Positions 1 through 12,000 of a stretch of DNA of 64,000 bases are shown in pieces. Numbering within the stretch: the first letter of the stretch is position 1; the number at the start of each line of letters is the position of its first letter. Location of the stretch: the NCBI GenBank assembly GCA_029237695.1, contig JAQRGA010000132.1, forward strand, positions 1 to 64,000, read 5' to 3'. A model generated the notes under the pieces. The model was given only the letters and a program-made list of their open reading frames with translations. It did not search any database and had not been told where the DNA came from. This DNA comes from Conchocele bisecta (taxonomy: Eukaryota; Mollusca; Bivalvia; Lucinida; Thyasiridae). Both the position numbers and the translations under genes were made by a program.

Positions 1-547
1 AATTGAACCAATGCGTTCGTTTTAATTACATGCTACCTGTGGCTTGATGATACATTCTTAGCGACATCCGGAGTTTCATTATTGATTATTGCATCGCTGT
101 TTTGCGATACGCTTGTCAGCTCGCTAGGTCACGCCCCTTGACAACAACAATGGCAACAGTAATTTGGAAACCCAAATTATGACGCCAGGTGCGCTGCTAA
201 AACTAGAATTAATTCTCCCTGAAATTATTAAATATGCTGGTACCCATCCCATAAGGTTTTTGTACTCGTGTTAATAGGATTGGTTCCATATCCGAAAACG
301 GTGTTAATATAGCTTTGTGCCGTTCTTTCGGTGGCGCCATTTTGATGACACTTGGGTGATTTCGACTTTAAAACGGTACTCTGAAAGTTTTGAAATTAAA
401 ATCATTGCTTGTATATCTTGTTATGAATGCACGTGTGGCCATTGTGACAGTGAATTCAGGCTAAAGACATTTCTACTGACATGATAGTGATAAGATTCTC
501 AGAAAAAAGGGTGATGCCTAGATGATGGCCGCCAACACACTGTGTTG
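1..547. other. no feature recognised
   Basis: AT-rich unique-looking sequence. No convincing exon, element end or RNA gene was seen. It could hold the promoter or 5' UTR exon of the HECT gene, but nothing fixes that. Confidence 0.3.
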
Positions 548-1414
548 CACAGGTTGAAGTAACGGATCGAGGTATATACATACATTAAATATGCCTAAAA
601 GCATCACTAAATGAAGAAATCAAATAATTTATTTATACTCCCTCCACATTCTCCATTAATATAAATACATTAAATATGCCTAAAAGCATCATCAATAAAT
701 GAAGAAAAAAAAAAGATTTTTACTCCCTCCATATAGTCCCTATTCTCATGGATCCGTGCCCCTAAGCACATAAATTCATATTGTGTGTTATATTCTGATT
801 AATTCCTGAAAATGTATACATCAACATAAAGTTCAAACACTTGACTATGAGTGGACATAAGGAATTCACCAAAATTATTGTCTATGCAAGTCTTAGAGTC
901 CCTAGAAATAACCCACCCAAGTCACCTAATTGATCTTGAAACTTCTCATCAGGTTCGTGCCCTACAACCTTTTTCACATTCGAGTGACATTCCTTGATCA
1001 CTCATACAATAAAGAAGTGTTGCTGCCTAGATGAATCAAATTTAAATATGATGAAGTCCAGATTCACCTAGAAATCAACATTTATCACATTGTATGCATC
1101 ATTTGCGAACAGACCCTCTTCTTAGATTAAGGAAATATGTAGAAAAATCACAAAATAGGTGGTAAATCACAATTGTATGTAACTGTAACTTAGAAAACAG
1201 TGGGATACAACTTAAAATATATTTTTAAAATAATTTTCAATTAACACTATTCTTAGAATATGCTTATTCACTTGTTTTCTAGGGGCACGAATCAATGAGA
1301 AGGCACGAATCCATGAGAATTGGGGCTATACTCCATTTTTTTTGTGTTCATTTATTGATGCTTTTAGGCATATTTAATGTATTTATAGACCTCGGTCCGT
1401 TACTTCAACCTGTG
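548..1414. mobile_element. non-autonomous inverted-repeat element, family CACAGGTTGAAG, copy 1
   Basis: The left end CACAGGTTGAAGTAACGG and right end CCGTTACTTCAACCTGTG are inverted copies. The inversion continues through the AATATGCCTAAAAGCATCA block and the ACTCCCTCCA block. The left arm carries the AATATGCCTAAAAGC block twice. A second copy sits at 20446-21585. No coding capacity is seen, so it is a MITE-like element. The sequence TGGCCGCCAA occurs at 526-535 and 1413-1422 and may be a trace of the target site. Confidence 0.8.
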
Positions 1415-1588
1415 GCCGCCAAGGGGAGATGGTGTAAATTGGCAGCCAACCGGTAATCGACAGCAGTCGTTTTTCGATTCTCGTGATGTTCGAACTGCAT
1501 TTAAAGATTGAAATTTTCACAAAACCTTTAGTATTTATAAAGTAAGTTTATAATTTTCATCATAGAAAGAAAAATCATGTCTTCAGTG

Positions 1589-1775
1589 ACATGTTTAACA
1601 GGCCCGTAGCCAGAACCTGTTTGAAGGAGGGGGGGGTCGTTTCGAAGGCCCAATGGGCCTGAAGTAGTATAGGGGGGGGGAGGGGGGGGGGTCTAAAAAA
1701 GTGTACTTCGATGGCTGGGGGGGGGGGTGTCCACGACCGCTCCGACCCCCCTGGCTACGGGCCTGTTAAACATGT
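1589..1775. mobile_element. 187 bp MITE with perfect 25 bp inverted repeats and G-runs
   Basis: ACATGTTTAACAGGCCCGTA starts the left arm (1589-1613), and the right arm 1751-1775 is its exact reverse complement. The inside holds several runs of 8 or more G and the phrase AAGGCCCAATGGGCC. Related G/C-run sequence occurs at 51230-51500. Confidence 0.8.
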
Positions 1776-2001
1776 TTCTTATTATAGTGAAGTTTCTTAT
1801 TATAATTTATAGTCAACATTGAATAATACCCTACTCACTTGAACCCACATTAAAATATCTTTACAATGAACTTATTTTAGTAGCCCTGTTGGTAGACAAG
1901 TATATCTATTATTTCAGCAACCATATCTACAGTCTGTTCCACTTTTTGCTGCCGACATAGTTTGGCTATTAAGCGCCTTAAATCTTAAAATTATTTCAAT
2001 G

Positions 2002-2283
2002 TTCTGTTCAGTTCTGTGGAACTCCCTGCCACATAACATTGCTATGCTGACCGATCCAGACTTGTTCAGGCGGTCAGTATGACGGCTGGACTATGAGTAG
2101 GTGGCCTTGTACTGTGGCTTTTAACTTCTTTTATCTTTTTCCAGCTATCAAACTATCACTTTTATTATCCCACTTAGTCTTACTATTCACTCTTTTCACT
2201 CATCTAATCCGACGTGCACTGTTTTCGTTTTCCTGCCTATAATACCCGCGAGGGGAGTGCGGCAGTATAGATAGATAGATAGA
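2002..2283 (+). pseudogene. 3' end of a non-LTR retrotransposon (LINE), truncated
   Basis: 2002-2082 translates to FCSVLWNSLPHNIAMLTDPD then LFRRSV and stop. The WNSLP motif followed by a short tail is the C-terminus of jockey/CR1-like reverse transcriptases. The 3' UTR ends in GATA repeats (about 2269-2283), the usual simple-repeat tail of such LINEs. Heavily 5'-truncated. Confidence 0.6.
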
Positions 2284-2453
2284 ATGTAATTACTTTTTCA
2301 GCAATAACAAAAAAGTCACACTTGCCAAATATTTTTATTCCAAGCTACATGTATCTGGCTTTCTAGCCACGTTTTGGCGTTTTGGTGTCATTTTCCAAAA
2401 TGTATTTGTTTTTCAATCCTCCATCTCACTTGTCAGCTTTTTTTTGCTTCATG

Positions 2454-2931
2454 TTAAAGGTACATGCCCACATGCCAGGTTATAATATAGGGAGGCATAT
2501 TTTGTTCGTCCATACATTAGATATAACATTGTTCAGGCAAAATGAACAGTCGTGAACCATTTTCGGACGATATAATTTGCATTTTTATACTTCATATACG
2601 ACACATAAATTTTCACACTGATATCAGGGGTGATAACCGTGTTTCCTTAAAATGTTAACTGACATTACTATTTCTTGTCTGTAATTACTTTTTGATGTGC
2701 AATGATCATACTTATTAATCTGTCGAAAATATTATTTTTTCAGGTGATTCATTTAATTAGTATAAATAATTAAAAAGTACCATGCCTCATTTGCATATGA
2801 AAATAGCCTGATACCACCGCGCATCACTATCAGTAAAATAAATATTACTAAATGAATAGTGACACAATTATACACTTATTTAATTCCTATAAAGAACATT
2901 TTGTGCCTACTGCGTGGGCATGTACCTTTAA
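2454..2931. mobile_element. TTAA-bounded MITE, copy 1 (478 bp)
   Basis: TTAAAGGTACATGCCCAC (2454-2471) and GTGGGCATGTACCTTTAA (2914-2931) are perfect 18 bp inverted repeats starting and ending in TTAA, as expected for a piggyBac-type target duplication. The inner sequence (ATCAGGGGTGATAACCGT, AAATAGCCTGATAC) recurs at 59067-59438. Confidence 0.75.
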
Positions 2932-3996
2932 ATTTCCATAGGAAAACTGTTTTGTTCGCAGTAAAATAAATATTTGATTGAATTTCATAAAATATTATTT
3001 TTTTTGGAGAATTATTTTTTACTGATGAAAAAGTAATTGCATTTCGCTATTTTTTTTATATCTAATGTATTTATTAGGCAAAGGTTTGTCCTCAACCACT
3101 ATAACACTTATAACAGCTACCAAATTGGCACACAATAATCAGCTACTGCTCTATATCAGAAATTGACATAATGTTTTACCTTCATGTGACATTGGCCTAC
3201 TTTTTCCGCTTTTAAATTTTGTTTGGCCATCCTGACCATTTTGTGCGTTCAAGTTGCTAACATTAATTGGTTACTATACTACATCAAAAATTTACATCTA
3301 ACATTTTACATCTAACATTTTACATTCATATCACCTTAACCTATTTTTTCCGCTTAAATAACTTAGCTATCAAGACCACTTTGTGCGTGTATCTTCGTGC
3401 CTCGGTCTATCAGTGAATTAGTATTGAACCTGCTAAAAGTTAACATTGTTTTTCACCATGGTGGTGTATAATACTGTATGGAATACCAAATATGTGTTCC
3501 TACCGCATTCATCGAAATATGCTGCATTAGTGGTGGGCATGCAATTGCATGTCCCATAGACACATTTCTATTCTTTTTACCTCATTATTATCTCCAGCAA
3601 ACTTAGTAGTTTCTAGGTTGTCGATAGGATTTTAAAATTAGTAGCCAAAATGAGTTGATAACGTGAAAAAAGACAATACTAATAATTTTACTTTTGCTGC
3701 AATATTTGTAAAAAAAAACCTAGTACTTTTTACCAACAAATCTGAAATTTTTAGTAGGCAAAATATTCATTTCTGAAATATTAGTAGCCATGTGTCTACT
3801 GCGGGTACCTAGCCCCTACCTAGAGTTTGCAGGAATTGGGGTGCGTATCATCCAGTGTATGTGGCTAATTGTGAGTGGAACGTGGTCAGATAATGCATTC
3901 AGACTTTTCCGTGTGGAATAGCCCAAACACATCCATTGCTGTGTAGCAGCTAATAAGGGCAAGCTTTTTGGAAAAGCTCATACTTGTACTGTCATG
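2932..3996. other. AT-rich sequence, no gene seen
   Basis: No exon, inverted-repeat pair or tandem array was recognised. The phrases ATTTTACATCTAACATTTTACA and ACCTTAACCTATTTTTTCCG suggest old core-repeat remnants. Confidence 0.3.
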
Positions 3997-4113
3997 GTCA
4001 ACCACAGATCTAGAGGCTAGAATAAATTCTAGGTCTGTGGGTCAACACTCTTATTTCGGGACATATAAATAACGTTGACCCACTCTTATTTCGGGACATA
4101 TAAATAACGTTAG
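3997..4113. repeat. imperfect hairpin followed by a 35 bp tandem duplication
   Basis: GTCAACCACAGATCTAGA (3997-4014) pairs with TCTAGGTCTGTGGGTCAAC (4028-4045) with few mismatches. Then ACTCTTATTTCGGGACATAT and the following ten bases occur twice, 35 bp apart (4047 and 4082). Confidence 0.7.
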
Positions 4114-4518
4114 TACAAATGTAGTTGTGTTAAAAAATCTTGACCTGATATAGTTTGCTCTGAGCTTTAAGGAATATTTTCATCGTTCTTTTCTTAACGT
4201 ATTTTATATATGAAAGAAATTACTATTTTGTTGTGATTGTGGTGCTTATTTGTTTTTTATTTGCAGAACTACTTTATGTGAACATGCATTTATGTGAAGC
4301 AGGGTTGCATGATTTGGTCGCCTATTTACACACAATATTACTACGCTGTTTACATTGAGTGGAAGTTGTGGAGTTAATCTATCATGTCATGTTCAATTGT
4401 AGATTTATGTGAATTTAAGAGAAATGTGGATGTACATGTAGGTATTTAAAAAATGTCTGGGTTCAAATGACATGTGCTCTGTTTTGTGTATTTTGATTGA
4501 ATCAGGAGATTTAGCCAC

Positions 4519-5068
4519 TGGCCAGTCCCGGGTTGTTTCGCCCCGATTACCTGTTCGCACCGTGTCGGTTCGCCCTGGGTCGATTCGCCCAATATGGGTT
4601 CAGCAGGGTCATTTCGCCCCGATGTTAACGTTGCATCTGATATGGTTAAAATAGCAGATGATATGGGTATGTTCGCCCCGATTTTACTGAGTATTGAATA
4701 TGGTGCCAATTGTGGTGTTAAATGTAAGGTATGTTAGTGCTATTAGATTGCTTAAAAAACAATGGCAAGCACATTATCTAACTGTCACACCTCCTCGTGT
4801 TGCCAGCTGGTAATGCTGTTTCGTATAGGGATATGTTGTCTACATGTCTTTCTATATGAAATGGTGGCTAACGTGACAGATATTATTATTTAATTTATTT
4901 CGCCATTAACTTTGTGTATCACATATCGCTCCCTCTACATCACATATCGCTCCCTCTACTTAGATTATCACAGGGGCGAAATGACCCGAGGCGAACAGGT
5001 CACCGGGGCGAATCGACCCACGGGGCGAACGGGTAATCGGGGCGAAACAATCTGGGACCCACTGGCCG
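4519..5068. mobile_element. fold-back element with arrayed TTCGCCC motifs
   Basis: The left arm (about 4519-4690) and right arm (about 4965-5068) are inverted and share GGTTGTTTCGCCCCGATTAC-type sequence. Each arm has several TTCGCCC/GGGCGAA words spaced about 15-20 bp apart. Termini are ACTGGCCAG... and ...CTGGCCGGT. No protein gene inside. Confidence 0.7.
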
Positions 5069-5289
5069 GTTACCTAAAATGGCTCGGTGATTGCACAGGC
5101 AACACTGAATATTACCCCACCCACTTGAACCCACATTAAAGCCCATGGATTTAGACATTAAAAATTAAACAGTTCTTTTTTTTTACTCATCTGTGTCTCA
5201 CTAAGCACCATTCCATACTCACTACTATCAGGTGTGTAACGCACAACTTTCACTCTGCAACAATATATCTTTATCGTTATTCCCCTTTT

Positions 5290-5500
5290 TAGCAAGCCTT
5301 CTGAAGGAGTGCTTATGCCATACCCTCGGTGTCTTAGTCAGTGTCTCTGTACATCCGTCTGTATGTCTGTCAGTCTTCAAAAATCGGAAAAGTTAACATT
5401 GGTGGAAATCTGTTATAATTTCATTTTCCTTTCACCCCTCTTTGTGATACTACTATTGCAATACCATGAAGTATCATCATACCACGGGAAAAGGTAAATC
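5290..5500 (+). repeat. dispersed repeat, TTCTCTATCATGC family fragment
   Basis: AAGCCTTCTGAAGGAGTGCTTATGCCATACC and AACATTGGTGGAAATCTGTTATAATTTC (compared in pieces) recur near 6250, 12040 and 26110. No coding frame is shared. Confidence 0.6.
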
Positions 5501-5796
5501 AAATCATGACTTTTCCATCAATGTGTTTATGAAACACATTTATCACACCTGATCTCAACCATACAACCTTATGTGTGGAAGTCTATATTTAAGTCGTACT
5601 GATGAACACTGCTACTGGGTTTGCGCTACTTGTATCGGCAATAGCCATTTGGCTATTAATATTTCATAAATGTACATTTTGGCTAATAACATTTATTTGA
5701 AACAGTATCATGTTTTTACAAATATTTCAGGAAATCCATCCTAGCTACTAGCTTTGTATTTACCTATATCATGTATATTGTTCTTATTTAATTCAG

Positions 5797-6080
5797 GCAT
5801 GTCTGCTGAGCAGCAAAGAGCTGCAGAACTGCTGCACCAGGCAGCCGATGCCCTTCTGTCTACTGCAGCAGCCACTACATGTACCAGTACAACTACACCA
5901 ACCTCTTCTACAAGCATTACACATCATGCGACAGCGTTAAGAGCCATATTTTCGCCTTATAGTCGTTCAGCTGGTGGAACGAGTGGGAGACAGACGGGCA
6001 GCAGGCGATCTACAAGTATCCGCACAGAATCTGTGGGGTATTGGACACATCGCTTCTGTGTGATTCCAAAGATCAATCAG
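5797..6080 (+). CDS. HECT gene exon 1 (start codon exon)
   Basis: Acceptor ATTCAG ends at 5796, ATG is 5799-5801, and the donor is CAG|GTAATA at 6081. It encodes residues 1-94 and ends in phase 0. It starts MSAEQQRAAELLHQAADALL, an Ala-rich amphipathic helix. A Thr/Ser run (TSTTTPTSSTS) and an Arg/Ser/Gly-rich stretch follow, so it is probably disordered. The ATG is chosen because it is the first after the acceptor and the frame stays open. Confidence 0.75.
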
Positions 6081-9000
6081 GTAATATATTTGATTGCAGT
6101 ATTTACCATGTTTTTCAAGCAATTACTTACTGATACATGTATAGCGAAAATGCAAAATTATGCCAAGCCAAATTATCTCCCCTGCTTTTCACAGTTTCTG
6201 ATTTGATCAAATAAAATGGTGCTATTGATTGATATACAATGTATGTTTTTATGCCATATGCCCAGTGTCGTATTCAGCGTCTGTCCATCCGTTTGTCAGT
6301 TACAAAATCTAAAAACACAGCTTCCTGTAATGGTTCTTTCTTATCAAGCCAATGCTAAAATCCACGACCCACAGGACTACTAACCCCAAGATCAAGGTCA
6401 CAGTCTTAGTGCTTTCATCAACTTAACATTTGGGGAATTTGGTTATAATTTCTACTTCAGTTCACCCCATTACTATATATATTTCAAACAAGCCTTCCTG
6501 TAATTGTTCTCTATCATACCATGTCACATCTGTGACCCTCAGACCCCCGCCTACCCCAAGATGAAGGTCACAGTCTTTTATGTAGGTTTATTGTGCAGGT
6601 TTATCATCATCCATATTTGCATTTCCCACCCCAGCATGCTACCCTTGGCCCAGGTCAAGGTCAAATAAATTTGAAATTCCCAGTTAAGTACATTCATTCT
6701 GTTATAACCTCTTTAGCATATGAGTGATTCACTTGAAACTTCATATGCATGTTTGTCATCATTCATCTTTTCTTTCAGTAAATTCATGCGCATTCCTCTA
6801 TTCTCAATTTACTTTTTTACTGTATCGATGTGCATGTTTGTGATCCAGCCACCACGGCGATTGGATACCTGCCGTTGGCGTTGTATTATCATGCAAGGCT
6901 GCCATGCCAGCGAGGTGATTAGCCTAGTAATAACGAGCCCTTGTATGTTTATGATGTTTACCATTATATTTTAGGACACAGCCCCCAACCGGGAAGAGAA
7001 ACAACGTTTATTTAATGCTGGTCTCGGTGAGAGAAGGATAACATTTGTCAAGGATGGAAATCCAGAAACGTTCAGAAACAAATTGGAGGAAACATATCCA
7101 GCTTTGAAAGGTTGTGGTGGTTTTGAGCTACTGCGGTCATCAGCGACCAGTCGCATCGTGCTGGAGCATGTGAACATGCCACAAACTGGATATTGTACCT
7201 CATTCCTTGCCAACGATAGCAATTTGGGTCAGGCGGTGTGTTATATCCGGCCCATACAGCGTGATGTAAGTGAAGAAATAATGGTTGAGGTGAGTTGAAA
7301 ACATAAGTTATTAAATATTATTAATGCAAGAAAATTATTTTGATTCCAATATCCAAACCGCAGTATCCAATACATGTCAGAAAAGGTTACTGCAAGGCAT
7401 TCTGTGGAAATCTGGGATCGACACATCATACCAGATCAGTATACTGTGTTCTCAACTGTAATTTAGTTGATTTTTCATCAATAGAGTCGTTAGTGCAAAA
7501 TGTATTTCATCATTCTGAAATTGAAAGTACACTTTATCTTGATCTGGACTAGTTTGAAATCCATCATTTTTTTGTTGTTGTACGCCAGTTTGAAAAACAG
7601 GACCGATTCTGGTATAACTCTGTCCATCAGTCCGTTCGATTAGCTATTTGGGTATGTATTATTCATGACTCCAGATAAGCATATTTTGGGGGTAAATCAG
7701 CATTAAAAACCAGGAAATCTGCATTGAAATAGATCTGAGGGAATACAAATCAGCTTTGAGATTTGATATTTCAGCATTAGAAAATTGCAACAGAAAATAC
7801 GTTGCCCTACACCACACTTTTCCACAAGTATCAAGTACAAATGGACATATTTGTTTCAGCATTGAAAAATATTTTCGGGGGTAAAATACTCTTTAAGGCT
7901 AAACCTTACATGGAGCTCTGATTATGTCTGCAATCGGAAGTCCCATTCAGTTGAAACTTCATATACATTGCACTTGTTGATCTTCAGCCAAATTTTCCTT
8001 CCATAGTCAAGATTACATTAATACTTAGAAATGAGCGTTAGTTTTCGGCTACCCATTATCTCTGCAACTGTACGTCTAATCTTCATATTCCTGTTTATAA
8101 CGTATAATATTATCATTACATAGCCGACACATATCGCTCACATCGCCACGGTCATGGCCAATGTACTTAGAAATTGGCATTTAAGTTTTATGCCACATGT
8201 ATCTGTTATATCTGCAAGTCACTTAGTGTAAGTATTATTTGCTTGAAACTTCATATACATGTACATGTACTTATTTGTCATCATCCATATTTTAATTATA
8301 TTGCCCACCCATATTGCCCCTGTGTTCAAGGTCAAGGTCAAAGGAAATTTGTTTTATAAAGATTTTGGTTACAATGTATATGTTATATCTTCTAACTTCA
8401 TTATCCCCTCGCCAATAGGCAAGAGGGGATATACAGTTAGTCAATGTATGTGTCTGCGTGCTTGAGTACCTACCAAGGTTAGTAACACCTTTCATTTTTT
8501 ATATGCCTTTTTGAAAAAATGTGACTTATTATGATATACCGCTGTTCATCCATTTTATTTGCATTAAATTATTTTGGTACTGCTTATCTCTGCAACCGAT
8601 TGACTCTATTATCTGTGTCCAATTAACTTAAAACTTCATTTACTTGTTCATTTTGAACTATATTTTCATTCCATAGCCCATCCATGCCTGCCACAAGGTC
8701 CAATAGTTCAAAGTTTGCGTTAAAGTGTTTGCAAAATTTTCGTTATTTCTGCAACCCGAAGTGAGATTTACTTGAAACTTCATATTCCTGTTTATCACCA
8801 TCTATATTTTCATTCCACAGCCCACCCATGCGACCTGCATGCCCACGATCAAGGTCATGTTACTAAGAAATTTGTGTTAAAGTTTTGAAAATTTACGTTG
8901 AAAGTTTTAGGTTATCATGGTTATCTGTTATATCTCTGCAACCCCAAGTCAGATTTGGTTGAAACTTCATATACTTATTTGTCATCATCATCCATATATC

Positions 9001-12000
9001 GTCTTCATATACGTATTTGTCAGCATTGATATTTTCATTCTATAGCCCACCCATGAGGCCCCTGTGTTCAGGGTCAAGGTCAGTCAAATTGCTTCAAATG
9101 ATTTCAATTTTCTGTAAACAAATTGTTTAAGTTTTCCTTTTTGAGGGATATTAGTGTTACTGATTTATTTTTCCACTGTATACTGGCTATATCTTGACGG
9201 GGCGTATATTGTGACCTTCGCCACTCTTGTTAATAACGCGTGAAATGCTTCACTGATTTCAATAATACACAATGTGTGTCTAGTGATGGTGCTTTGTTTT
9301 GCATACACCCCACATGTGAACACTGAAGGTCAAGGTCACTGATGAAACATTCACCTTGTTTATAAAAGAATATACAGCTAAAGCAGTTTTTCATGACGCA
9401 CATCTCTCTTTGATATCCTATATCACAGTTGTCCCGTAGATCTTTTGTAAAATATATTTATATAGTAACAATGCATTGAATGAATGTGTACTTATATTAT
9501 AATATTGTAGGATTCAGCTGATGCCGTTACCCAGGATTGCTTTACATGCAACCAGAAGGTGCCGCTAAGCCGTTTGAGACAGCATTTGAATACATGTGCG
9601 GGTGCCACAGATGACAGAAATGTATGTAATAAAGTATGATGGTACATCAATATTGTGAAATGAGCAATCTATTTTCAGACTGGGGTGGCATTGAACTTTG
9701 TCAGACAAACTCAACTTTCAATAGGTGTCTTACCCTGATCAATATGAATGCATATGTGAATTTTGGTAGACATAGGCCATATGTGGTGGTACCAGAACAC
9801 AGGCCGGCCACAAATAAAAGCTAGCATTGATACAGAATAATGTATTGTGAAGAGGTTTACTAACATAATGAAGACATCACGGTAATCTCTGGTATGTTTC
9901 TGCCGCACATTGAATGTCATATCATGCCGAAATGATGATAGGGTGAAACATGAAGTTGACATGCTTGAATTAATGTTCCAAGTTGGCAAATCGAGACATG
10001 TTACTCTTTAACTTAATAGCAACCCGGCAAAATATCTTCTGGATAGCTTTTCCATTGCACATTAAATTTTTATGTCCATTTGTATGCGCCCGTTGGAAAA
10101 AAACGGACGTATTATGTATTCACCTTGTACGGGCGGGCAGGCAATGACTAGAGTTCCAGGACTTATCTCCCCTTGGCAGCCATTTTTAATTTTCACACTC
10201 TGTATCCACGCAATAACTCAAATTATACTTGATAGATCGTAACCAAATTCAGTATGCATGTTTATCACGGCAAGATGAAGAATCCTATTGATTGTTTAAA
10301 CAAAACGATGACTTATTTCCCCTTGGTGCCCATTTTTGTCGCGACTATAGTCGGCGCTTTTTCCGTCGTCGTCCGTTTTTTTTGTAAGGCAAATGAGTTA
10401 AAGTTATTGTTTTTTCACAATATCTCTTTAACCCCTTGCCAGACATTGATAATATTTCACATCAATGTTTGTCTAGGGATGATGCTTCATTACGCACACC
10501 CCCACATCCAAATTTTGAAGGTCAAGGTCATTTTTTTCCTTGTAATGTTCACCGGTTTTGTAACAGAAATGCGTTAAAGTTATTGTTTTTTCACAATATC
10601 TCTTTAACCCCTTTCCAGACATTGATAATATTTCACATCAATGTTTGTCTGCGGATGATGCTTCATTATGCACACTCCCACATCCAAATTCTGAAGGTCA
10701 AGGTAATTTATTTACTTGTAATGTTCACGGTAAAATGCCTCAGCAGGCGCGACACCGCTTCCGTGGCGGAATTCTTGTTAATTTTCACCCTTTTTATCCT
10801 TGTCCACGCAATAACTAAAGTTTTACAAGACGGATCGTAACCAAATTCAGTATATATGTTTATCACAGCAAGATGAAGAAACCTATTGATTTTCCAAAAA
10901 AAAAAAATTACTTATCTCCCCTTTAATTTTCACACTATAGCTCCTCATGGTTTTTGTCGGGGCCCAAGTTCAAGGTTAAATGAGTCACATATTTCCATTA
11001 ATGTTGCTGATATTACACTGTTGTTTTTGTTTCTCGGTGCAGATGGGTTGTGGTCTAGGGGTAGATATTTTGACTTCAATACCTGAAGGTGGTTGTGACT
11101 TAAAACCACACCATAAGCACAAAAAAATACTTTTATAGTGTTTCCATCCCACTGTTTTCGGATGAGACTTTAAATCCAGGTCCTGTCTCTATATGACCTT
11201 ACCGTTCACTTTTGTGATGCTATGACAAATCCATCATCTTCCGTCCCTGGCTAATTTCAAGGACAAGGTCACAAAGTGAGTGCTTCACAAATCTTAGCAT
11301 TGCAGTAAATTTCTTATAACTACTGTTTCGGTTCGCAGAAGTTGTAGGTATTTCATGCATGCATTTCTCTGGTTGTCCTTTATCTGGCTGATACTTGTAC
11401 CATTCGGTTTTATTTTCATTTTTGTTGGTGCAGGTGGCAACAGTGTCTTACTGGGTAAGTTGGTAATTGTTTTGGCGAGGTGGTGATGTTGCTCGTCTCA
11501 AGATGAGGATGTTACTTATTCCAGGTTGATTCCTGTCACTCGGACACTACATGTAGTTCTAGCCCAGACGTCTGTCCAATAAGCCTTGTTATTTGGATGT
11601 TAAACCAAAATCACTCATTATTTCTAGCATGTTACTATTACATGTACTCTATATTCCCTTTGTCAGGATATCCTTGACGGTATTCCACTACCAAAGAAGA
11701 GAAGTCAGGTGCCAATATGCCAGTACACATGTGTAAGTATAATTATAATATGCCACTTCACCCATATTCCTCAGTTTTGTCCCTGCCACTCCCTGGGTTA
11801 TTAGGATAACCAGACATGGAATGGGTATAGGGGTAGTATAAATTAATATTAGAACATGGTTGTCCGAATGTACGATAGATAATTATCTCCTCGTACATAC
11901 GGACGAACCGTGCTCTAAGTACATGTGTTACTTAATATTGGTTGTCATGGTTGCCACTACATTACATTAGTTCATTTGTAAAAATCACTCGTGTACAACT

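Noticed and set aside
10254..10840. Two overlapping frames of 107 and 134 codons
   Set aside because: They reflect a 176 bp tandem duplication inside an intron; the two units are not in the same frame.
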